Positions 1-5,126 of a DNA stretch of 13,871 nucleotides are shown here, piece after piece. The translations under genes and the position numbers were made by a program. The first letter of the stretch is position 1. Each line of letters begins with the position of its first letter. The notes below the pieces were generated by a model. The model was not told the DNA's origin, searched no databases, and saw nothing but the letters and a program-made list of their open reading frames with translations. Source of the DNA: Pirellulales bacterium (GTDB lineage: Bacteria; Planctomycetota; Planctomycetia; Pirellulales; Thermoguttaceae); contig JAUWJC010000041.1 of the NCBI GenBank assembly GCA_030607895.1, positions 1-13,871 of the forward strand, given 5' to 3'.

Positions 1-23
1 AACGGGGCGGTTTCCGTTACTTT

Positions 24-43
24 CCCCGTCGCAGGCGACGGGG
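24..43. repeat. 9-bp perfect inverted repeat (hairpin)
   Basis: CCCCGTCGC (24-32) is separated by AG from its exact reverse complement GCGACGGGG (35-43). No T-run follows on either strand, so an intrinsic terminator is not supported. It lies downstream of the minus-strand RsbW-like gene, so an mRNA 3'-end stabilising hairpin or a small REP-like palindrome are the likelier readings. The pairing is seen directly; the function is a guess. Confidence 0.5.
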
Positions 44-97
44 CTAACATGGGTTGTCACGTGTCACCCAAGAACTCGTCGCTTTGACCCAGGCCTC

Positions 98-125
98 AGT
101 TACTGACTACTGATAACTGATAACT
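98..125. repeat. Heptanucleotide tandem repeat (4 units)
   Basis: Four adjacent 7-mers, AGTTACT, GACTACT, GATAACT and GATAACT, share the pattern G/A-NNN-ACT. The last two are identical. The tract resembles the short tandemly repeated repetitive (STRR) heptamers known from cyanobacteria and seen in other large intergenic-rich genomes. It is not in a gene. Related heptamer tracts occur near 1523-1619 and 10034-10047. Confidence 0.6.
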
Positions 126-221
126 CCATCCCAAAACCGCAGTTTGTGACCGCGTCGAGTATACTTTGCGTTGGCTTTCGGGGCAAGGCGGGGGATTGGG
201 CCGGGGGCGGCTTTTTGGGGG

Positions 222-653
222 TTAGTCGTCGGGTTTTGCACGTTCCTTCTCCAGGACGATGCTATTTCCCACGTCGTTATATTCAACCCGGGACATGAAA
301 CTATGCATCAGCATGATCCCCCTCCCATCGGGGCACTCCAGGCGACTTGCGTCTGTCGGATCGGGGACCTTTGTGGGGTCGAAGCCGTTGCCCTCGTCGG
401 TAATTTTGATTTGAAGCAAGTTGGGCGACATCCGGCAGGCTACATGGACATGTTTGGCCGTATCGAACTGGTTGCCGTGTATTATTGCGTTGGCCAGGCC
501 TTCCTGCATGGCCAGGTGCACGCTGTAGATGTCATGTCGGACCCAGTGGTGCCGCTGGAGTTGCTCGATCACTTCTTCCATTACGCGTTGACCCGCCCCA
601 GTCTTGCTGGGAATGTCGTGCTCGCATCGCCAGATCCACCGCGATTTGGGCAT
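222..653 (-). CDS. RsbW/SpoIIAB-like anti-sigma factor (HATPase_c) kinase
   Basis: Small stand-alone GHKL ATPase of the RsbW/SpoIIAB type, 143 aa. Members bind a sigma factor or another target and phosphorylate a STAS partner in the cytoplasm. Visible motifs are the N box EGLANAIIHGN (residues 51-61, catalytic-type Asn55), the G1 box DEGNG (86-90) and the G2 loop GRGIMLM (110-116). The STAS partner gene lies immediately upstream on the same strand, the usual arrangement. The start is uncertain. The frame extends upstream to an ATG at 797 that directly abuts the STAS stop (TAA-ATG). However, the 48 extra residues are Arg-rich, lack domain character, and would make the protein longer than is usual for the family. 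I prefer ATG 653, although neither start has a clear Shine-Dalgarno. No SpoIIE-type phosphatase or sigma factor is visible nearby, so the target is unknown. Confidence 0.85.
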   Translation of the reverse strand: MPKSRWIWRCEHDIPSKTGAGQRVMEEVIEQLQRHHWVRHDIYSVHLAMQEGLANAIIHGNQFDTAKHVHVACRMSPNLLQIKITDEGNGFDPTKVPDPTDASRLECPDGRGIMLMHSFMSRVEYNDVGNSIVLEKERAKPDD

Positions 654-797
654 GGGAGTCAATCGTTGCGGGCGGGAGGTCGCACCGCCTCGCCATCTGA
701 ATGCGGGTTGCGTGATGCCGAAAGTCTTATCATTTGCTCCCGGCCGCTTCCCGTACCGGCGGCGGCGGGTGAAATCCTCGGAATCGTACAAGTCCAT

Positions 798-1151
798 TTA
801 GAAGGCTGCCAGCGCGTCGGCCTCTTCGTCCTTGATATCAAACAGGCGGTTCAGTTTGGTGATGGCGAAGACTTCATAGATTTCCGGCCGAATGCGACAC
901 AGTTTGAGGGTGCCGCCGGCGGCCTTCACTTTCTTATCGAGCGTGATCAGCTTACCCAGCGCGGAACTGGAGAGGAAATTCACCCCGGAGAAGTTCAACA
1001 ACAGTTTCGTGCGGTTCTCCCCTTCGACCAATCCGAACAGTTCTTGCCCTAGTTCCTGGATGTTCAGGTCGTCGAGGATCTTCTGGTCGCGAAAGCGGAC
1101 CACGGTCACTTCGCCGACTTCGTTGGCTTCGAGTCGTCGGTATGCCGCCAT
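798..1151 (-). CDS. STAS-domain anti-sigma factor antagonist
   Basis: Single STAS domain protein, 117 aa, of the SpoIIAA/RsbV type, the partner that releases a target from an RsbW-like kinase when unphosphorylated. The core VTVVRF strand, the LLLNFSGVNFLSSSALGKL segment (about 50-68) and the AAGGTLKLCRI strand (78-88) are all present. By alignment of SSSAL with the classical DSSGL, Ser63 is the probable phospho-acceptor, with Ser replacing the usual Asp and Ala the usual Gly. The frame extends upstream to 1217, but the ATG at 1151 has an AGAGGAG ribosome binding site (1159-1165) at good spacing and begins the conserved region, so I chose it. It is followed directly by the kinase gene, implying co-translation. 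Transcription probably starts from the promoter at 1332-1359, giving a leader of about 175 nt that contains a REP-like repeat. Confidence 0.88.
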   Translation of the reverse strand: MAAYRRLEANEVGEVTVVRFRDQKILDDLNIQELGQELFGLVEGENRTKLLLNFSGVNFLSSSALGKLITLDKKVKAAGGTLKLCRIRPEIYEVFAITKLNRLFDIKDEEADALAAF

Positions 1152-1232
1152 CTGGGGACTCCTCTGGCGATTTGGATTTTCATGCGCGGGCGTCGGCCGG
1201 ATCGAAACAAGCCACATCGCGGCACCACGGAA

Positions 1233-1305
1233 GGGGGCAGGTCCATGTTTTCGGCCAACGATGGACCAAGAAATGCATCCATTGGCCGAAAAATGGACCA
1301 GTCCC
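1233..1305 (-). repeat. REP-like inverted repeat, family 1 copy A
   Basis: The left arm, 1233-1258, reads GGGGGCAGGTCCATGTTTTC then GGCCAA. The right arm, 1282-1305, is its imperfect reverse complement and reads outward as GGGGACTGGTCCATTTTTC then GGCCAA. The loop (1259-1281) contains a second short pair, ATGGA and TCCAT, so a two-stage hairpin is possible. The same element is present in inverted orientation at 3952-4027. Copy A lies inside the predicted leader of the STAS mRNA, about 80 bp from the start codon. Confidence 0.75.
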
Positions 1306-1312
1306 CAACTGG

Positions 1313-1326
1313 CCGTGAACAGTTAC
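1313..1326 (-). repeat. 14-bp motif shared with the region upstream of GH2
   Basis: On the minus strand this reads GTAACTGTTCACGG. An exact 14-base copy with the same strand sense is found at 8161-8174, in the gap between the LamG and GH2 genes. Here it falls at or just after the expected transcription start of the STAS promoter. It could be a shared operator or the end of an interspersed repeat. Confidence 0.5.
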
Positions 1327-1331
1327 CCCAC

Positions 1332-1359
1332 ATCATATGCCGATCGGGCTGGGTGTCAA
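1332..1359 (-). promoter_or_regulatory. Sigma70-like promoter for the STAS/RsbW genes
   Basis: On the minus strand a perfect -35 TTGACA (1354-1359) is followed after 16 bp by TATGAT (1332-1337), which matches the -10 consensus at five of six positions. The predicted start of transcription is near 1325, giving a leader of about 175 nt to the STAS start at 1151. This is one of the two best promoter matches in the window. Confidence 0.6.
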
Positions 1360-1522
1360 GGTGGTTGGCTTTTGGCAACATGATGCGTCAATTCAACCCT
1401 CCGGGCTGGAGGAACGCGGCTATCGGTGGAACCTGTCAAGCCGTCTAAGTGGTTGGCCCATAATCCTTTACGGCGCGCAGGCGGATTCCCTCCCCGATGC
1501 CGGGCCCACGGTTTGCCCTGTT

Positions 1523-1619
1523 TCAGCTATCAGCTATCAGCTTCCACCATCTGGAGACGTTTCTGACTCAAAGCTGACTGCTGAAAGCTGACTGCCTAGA
1601 GCTGACTGCCGAGAGCTTC
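1523..1619. repeat. Paired heptanucleotide arrays forming an imperfect hairpin
   Basis: The left array (1523-1543) is TCAGCTA, TCAGCTA, TCAGCTT. The right array (1571-1619) runs as seven heptamers: AAGCTGA, CTGCTGA, AAGCTGA, CTGCCTA, GAGCTGA, CTGCCGA, GAGCTTC, effectively a 14-bp dimer repeated about 3.5 times. The first 21 bases of the right array match the reverse complement of the left array at 18 of 21 positions, so the two could pair across a 27-nt loop. No gene is apparent here. Confidence 0.65.
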
Positions 1620-1670
1620 TGTCCCCGAATTGCATGGGTCGCGCTGTACTCGACCCACCCCGGCGAAATG

Positions 1671-1747
1671 CGAAAAAGGGACCAGGTTTAATTTGTGCGA
1701 AGCACCCTTCGGGCCGGTCCGGCAAATTAAACCTGGTCCCTTTTTCG
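1671..1747. repeat. REP-like element: perfect 25-bp inverted repeat with inner hairpins
   Basis: The left arm 1671-1695 (starting CGAAAAAGGGACCAGG) is an exact reverse complement of the right arm 1723-1747 (ending CCTGGTCCCTTTTTCG). The 27-nt centre can form two small hairpins, CGAAG/CTTCG (1698-1702 with 1707-1711) and GCCG/CGGC (1713-1716 with 1720-1723, sharing a base with the right arm), giving a clover-like fold. The arm shares the GGGAC-AGG core with the elements at 1233 and 3952. It ends 25 bp before the start of the secreted-protein gene. The T-run after the stem on the plus strand could terminate transcription, but no plus-strand gene lies upstream. Confidence 0.75.
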
Positions 1748-1772
1748 GCCCCCGACCCCCTGAAGGTTTCCG

Positions 1773-2681
1773 ATGAGAACGAATCTGCCGATCATCCTTC
1801 TGTGTGGGTCATTCGCGGTCGCGGCCGGCGTGCCGGGTTGGGCGATCGGGCAAGTGGCTCCCGCCAAGCAGTCGCCGGAGCCGGTGACCGTCGAGTTGGC
1901 AAGCGGCCGAACGTTCACCGCTGGAATTGATCCCGAGACCGATGAGGCACAACTCTGGCTTCGATGGAGCCGGCCGACGGCCTCGGTACACCGTCCGATT
2001 CGATGGGATCGGGTAGTCCGGGTTCGGGCTGCCGACAAGGTCTTTTCGGGCGACGAATTCCGCGAGGCGGTCAGGCTGTTCAGAGAGCAGTTTCCCAAGG
2101 CACCCAAAGCGATCACCGGCGCGGGTCAAATCACCATGAAGGGCCCCAAGGTCCCGGCGGCCGAGCGCGGATCGGCCCCGGTCGAGACAGACGGCGGCCG
2201 CTTTGGCCAGATGCGGCCCGTGCGATCGCTGATGATCGACGCAAGGCTGGCCAATTGGGATTCCGACGTCCAAACCGACGGTCTGCTGTTGGAACTCTAT
2301 CCGCTGGACGAAAACGGCCAACTGGTGCCGGTCCGCGGCACGCTCCAGGTTCACCTGGTTGCCGAACTCTACGGCAAGGGCCACCGGGTGCGGCCGTTTT
2401 CGAGGCTTGGTAGTTGGACCGAGCGGGTTCGGGTTTCTCATTTCCAGCGTGGTCCGGCCAGATACCGGCGGCCCTTCGAGAGCGTCCATCCCGAATTCGA
2501 CTTGGAGTCGTCGCCTTACGGCATGGTACACGCGCGAATCAGCGTGCCGGGACAAGGCGTGTTCCAGAGCACGCAAAGCACGGTGCGAATCCGTCCCTAC
2601 AGCCCCATCCGCGACCGCCTCGAGCAAGTCACGGGCAGTCGCTTCTTCCCGCCGGAACGGACCACCCGCGGCCGCCGCTAG
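1773..2681 (+). CDS. Secreted protein of unknown function
   Basis: I do not recognise a named family. The 302-aa product starts with a probable Sec signal peptide: MRTN, a hydrophobic stretch of about 20 residues, and a cleavage site around residues 24-27 (GWAIGQ). An early segment, VTVELASGRTFTAGIDPETDEAQLWL split over about 38-63, is followed by RWDRVVRVRA. This resembles the short beta-rich domain that opens many planctomycete exported proteins. The second half (about 148-290) looks beta-stranded (LLLELYPLDENGQLV, GTLQVHLVAELYG, ARISVPGQGVF) and ends in an Arg-rich tail. The start ATG has only a weak GAAGG upstream. It stands alone on the plus strand, converging on the GntR gene with a 23-bp gap and no obvious terminator between them. 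Coding character is supported by the signal peptide and sustained beta pattern. A long antisense frame overlaps it but lacks these features. Confidence 0.75.
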   Translation: MRTNLPIILLCGSFAVAAGVPGWAIGQVAPAKQSPEPVTVELASGRTFTAGIDPETDEAQLWLRWSRPTASVHRPIRWDRVVRVRAADKVFSGDEFREAVRLFREQFPKAPKAITGAGQITMKGPKVPAAERGSAPVETDGGRFGQMRPVRSLMIDARLANWDSDVQTDGLLLELYPLDENGQLVPVRGTLQVHLVAELYGKGHRVRPFSRLGSWTERVRVSHFQRGPARYRRPFESVHPEFDLESSPYGMVHARISVPGQGVFQSTQSTVRIRPYSPIRDRLEQVTGSRFFPPERTTRGRR

Positions 2682-2704
2682 CCCGTATTTCTGGCCTGGT
2701 TCGA

Positions 2705-3433
2705 TTACGCGCTTGGGCGAGGATCGTCGGCCTTGGCGTTTTCCGCTTCCTCGAGGCGACGGAGCAAGAGGTCCATGTGTGCCCGGACCGCCTTCTCGGC
2801 CGCGTCCGGATCGCGCCGGCGCAACGCGTCGACAATCGCCATGTGATAGCGGCGGCTGTCCAGGTATGGCAGCGGTTTGGGCGTGGTTCGCAGCATCCCT
2901 TCAATAATGAATTCCTGAATCACTTCCAGCACGTGCAACATCAGCTTGTTGCCGGTGCTCTCGGCGATCTTTAAGTGGAACACGAGGTCCAAGTGCAACG
3001 CCTCGTGGTAGTCTTGGCCCTCCTCTGTCATCCGTCGACAGAGCGACTCCAACTGGTCAATATCCTGCTCGGTGGCCATTTTGGCGGCCTGTCGGGCGGC
3101 CTTCGACTCGATCGCCTCGCGGAACTCCACGAACTGAACCAGGTCGTTGGAGGAGATGGCCATCGTGGTGCGGATCAGCTTGACGCAGTTCACCAGATCG
3201 GCCCGATCGGCCACGTAAGTGCCGAAGCCGCGTTTGACGGCCACAAGCCCGATGCTCTGCAGCCGGTTGATCGCCTCACGAAGCACGGTGCGGCTGACGC
3301 CGAGTTGCTCGACCAGCGCCGGCTCGCTTGGCAGGCGGTCTCCGGAAGACAAACTGCTCTGCTCGATGGTATCGCGAAGCTGTAGGACCACCGCGTCGAC
3401 AAGCGACTGCTTCCCGATCTGTTTGAGTTTCAC
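2705..3433 (-). CDS. FadR-type GntR transcriptional regulator (HTH + FCD)
   Basis: A 242-aa regulator with an N-terminal winged helix (residues 8-76). The core reads LPSEPALVEQLGVSRTVLRE, then AINRLQSIGLV and the wing GFGTYVAD. The C-terminal all-helical FCD ligand domain (about 100-228) shows the metal/ligand set Asp149, His153, His197 and His219. FCD members typically sense carboxylates such as uronates, galactonate or pyruvate. The frame runs up to a GTG at 3451, but an AAAGGAG ribosome binding site (3442-3448) lies inside that extension, 8 nt before a second GTG at 3433, which I take as the start. It follows the lipoprotein gene by 55 bp on the same strand, so it may be the last gene of the LamG-GH2-DUF1559-lipoprotein block and its local regulator. 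The ligand cannot be told from sequence. Confidence 0.9.
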   Translation of the reverse strand: MKLKQIGKQSLVDAVVLQLRDTIEQSSLSSGDRLPSEPALVEQLGVSRTVLREAINRLQSIGLVAVKRGFGTYVADRADLVNCVKLIRTTMAISSNDLVQFVEFREAIESKAARQAAKMATEQDIDQLESLCRRMTEEGQDYHEALHLDLVFHLKIAESTGNKLMLHVLEVIQEFIIEGMLRTTPKPLPYLDSRRYHMAIVDALRRRDPDAAEKAVRAHMDLLLRRLEEAENAKADDPRPSA

Positions 3434-3488
3434 GGCAATTACTCCTTTCACACCTCCAATGAACGGGGGGCTCGAAGCGAAGCGCCGA

Positions 3489-3932
3489 TTACTGGGAGTT
3501 CAACTGAAAATCGAAGACGTTCTTGCCGAACTTGACCTCCCGCACAAGCGTCGATTTGGTATTGTATTGCTCCGGCACGGCCTCTTCGGTTTCGTCCATC
3601 AGCTTTCCGGGGTCGCCAAAGGCGTCTTGGACTTTACGGCCGGTTTTACGCGAGGCGTTTATCTTGACCAGGTTCAGTCCGACTACCGGACCTTGCCCGG
3701 CGGAAATCGAGTACCGGCCGCCCTGGATCGGCCCGCCGGCCACCATTCCCCGGGTGTCGCCGGTGGGATAGAAGGTGATCGACCCTTGCTCGATTTCCTG
3801 CCCGCCAAGCGTGACGGTCCCTTCCACGGCCGCCCGCTGGTACGGCCCGGCCGGTTTTCCACAACCGCAACAGAGGCATGCCAGCAGACCCAGGCCAACC
3901 AGCCGGTTTGCAAACCGCTTCGGTCGCTTCAT
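3489..3932 (-). CDS. Small transthyretin-like lipoprotein paired with DUF1559
   Basis: A 147-aa exported protein with a basic n-region (MKRPKRFANR), a short hydrophobic core and a Cys-rich lipobox zone (residues 16-24). LLAC at 16-19 is the canonical lipobox; C24 is another candidate lipidation site. The mature part is a single beta-sandwich of the carboxypeptidase-regulatory/transthyretin-like type, with VEGTVTLGGQEIEQGSITFY (36-55), GGRYSIS and GKNVFDFQL near the end. Such proteins are commonly encoded beside DUF1559 genes in Planctomycetes; their role is unknown. The frame continues upstream to 4004, but ATG 3932 has GAGAGGA (3937-3943) 4 nt away and begins the signal peptide. The upstream extension would read through a REP-like repeat. 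The repeat at 3952-4027 lies directly before this ribosome binding site. Confidence 0.88.
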   Translation of the reverse strand: MKRPKRFANRLVGLGLLACLCCGCGKPAGPYQRAAVEGTVTLGGQEIEQGSITFYPTGDTRGMVAGGPIQGGRYSISAGQGPVVGLNLVKINASRKTGRKVQDAFGDPGKLMDETEEAVPEQYNTKSTLVREVKFGKNVFDFQLNSQ

Positions 3933-3951
3933 CAAATCCTCTCCCGTAAGT

Positions 3952-4027
3952 GGGGACTGGTCCATTTTTCGGCCGGTTGAGTGTCCATTTGGCTGGACGT
4001 GCAAGCCGAAAACATCGACCTGTCCCC
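3952..4027 (+). repeat. REP-like inverted repeat, family 1 copy C
   Basis: The left arm 3952-3973 reads GGGGACTGGTCCATTTTTC then GGC. The right arm 4005-4027 pairs with it imperfectly and reads outward as GGGGACAGGTCGATGTTTTC then GGC. Arm for arm it matches the element at 1233-1305 in inverted orientation. The loop carries an inner pair, GTCCA/TGGAC. It fills most of the 111-bp gap between the DUF1559 and lipoprotein genes and ends 8 bp from the lipoprotein ribosome binding site, so it could affect coupling or message stability there. Confidence 0.75.
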
Positions 4028-4043
4028 TTCCGTGGCGAGGCTA

Positions 4044-5126
4044 TCAAAACCCACTAATCACTTGTCCGTCTTCCATCCAGCCCAAGCATCTCCACATTGT
4101 ACGGTCGATCGACTCGCCGAAGAAGCGGACGCTGCCGTCCGAGAGCAATCCGTGAACCCCGCCCGGATGCCGGCTGCGGGCTGCCGCCGTGTTACTTGAC
4201 GTTGGGCCGGGGACGCAGGGCAGATTCAATTCAGGGTAGTTCGACCTGAAATTCTCGCAGAAATTGGGGTGATCGAGCAGGTTATCCGGGGCGCTCGTAT
4301 TGGGAGTCCGATCGACGTATAGAAACTGGCAGCCCGCCCGATTCGTGAATGCGTACCCTCGCGTATCGTCCGGTTTGCCGGTAAGGTACTCGGCCACCGC
4401 CAGGGTATTGCTCGTACCGTCGGTGATGTCGGCTATCCGCGCACCTCGGTTGATGCCGAATACGGTACGCTGCGTGGAGTCAAACGCCGGATCGCCCCTG
4501 GCCTCCAGGTAGTTCTCCCCGTCGTTTGCGCCCGAGAAGATACCCAGGTAATTGGTCAGGAAGAGCTGCACGCCGTTAGGGTCGTTCGGCGGCCCGCCGC
4601 TAGTGAACGCTTTCGTTTGCCCACCCATGCCGTCGCTGGGACATAAGAACAGGGCAACAGGGCTGTTTCGCAGTTCCATCGGCCACATGGAGGCGGCATT
4701 GGAGTACCAGGGGCGAATGCGCGTCTTCTGCATTGCAGCCATGCCCTCCCAGCGGCTGATCTGTTCGACATACGGCAAGATGTAGTAGAGCAGATAGGGC
4801 CATTCCGGATTCTGAAATGGGTATCCACCCTCACTCAGTGCCCCTAAAGGGAAAGTATTGTGAGCGGCGTGATAGTTGTGCAGCGCCACGCCGATCTGCT
4901 TCATGTGGGACGCACATTGCAGCCGCCGTGCCGCTTCCCGGGCCGATTGCACCGCGGGCAACAAAAGCGCGATCAGGATCCCGATAATCGTGATTACTAC
5001 AAGCAGTTCCACCAAGGTAAAGCCGGACCGCCCCCATCGAGTCCACTGCCTTCCCAAGCGGCAGCCACAAACAGTGCGAGTTACGCGCTTCACTGGTAGA
5101 CCCATGGATACAGGTGCCCCCTCCAT
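4044..5126 (-). CDS. DUF1559 prepilin-like protein with H-X9-DG domain
   Basis: A 360-aa member of the planctomycete DUF1559 (SBP_bac_10) family. A type IV prepilin N-terminus is clear: cleavage is expected at Gly35-Phe36 (RSG|FTLVELLVV), followed by a hydrophobic helix to about residue 54 and the family hallmark LLPAVQSAREAARRLQC. The C-terminus has the H-X9-DG signature, HPGGVHGLLSDG, starting near residue 320. These pseudopilin-like proteins are exported and probably sit in or on the envelope, but their function is not established. The start ATG overlaps the GH2 stop as TAATG, suggesting translational coupling. An alternative ATG at 5105 has GGAGG about 14 nt upstream. The lipoprotein partner follows 111 bp downstream, after a REP-like repeat. 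Confidence 0.95.
   Translation of the reverse strand: MEGAPVSMGLPVKRVTRTVCGCRLGRQWTRWGRSGFTLVELLVVITIIGILIALLLPAVQSAREAARRLQCASHMKQIGVALHNYHAAHNTFPLGALSEGGYPFQNPEWPYLLYYILPYVEQISRWEGMAAMQKTRIRPWYSNAASMWPMELRNSPVALFLCPSDGMGGQTKAFTSGGPPNDPNGVQLFLTNYLGIFSGANDGENYLEARGDPAFDSTQRTVFGINRGARIADITDGTSNTLAVAEYLTGKPDDTRGYAFTNRAGCQFLYVDRTPNTSAPDNLLDHPNFCENFRSNYPELNLPCVPGPTSSNTAAARSRHPGGVHGLLSDGSVRFFGESIDRTMWRCLGWMEDGQVISGF

Noticed and set aside
654..797. N-terminal extension of the RsbW-like protein from the ATG touching the STAS stop
   Set aside because: The TAA-ATG junction is attractive, but the 48 residues are Arg-rich and unlike the family, which normally starts near ATG 653. Kept as an alternative start only.
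171..1052. 293-codon plus-strand open frame opposite the STAS/RsbW genes
   Set aside because: The minus strand encodes clear STAS and HATPase motifs. The plus-strand translation has no family character.
1809..2627. 272-codon minus-strand open frame opposite the secreted protein
   Set aside because: No signal peptide or domain pattern; rich in Arg, His and Gln, as expected for antisense of a GC-rich gene. The plus-strand frame has a signal peptide.
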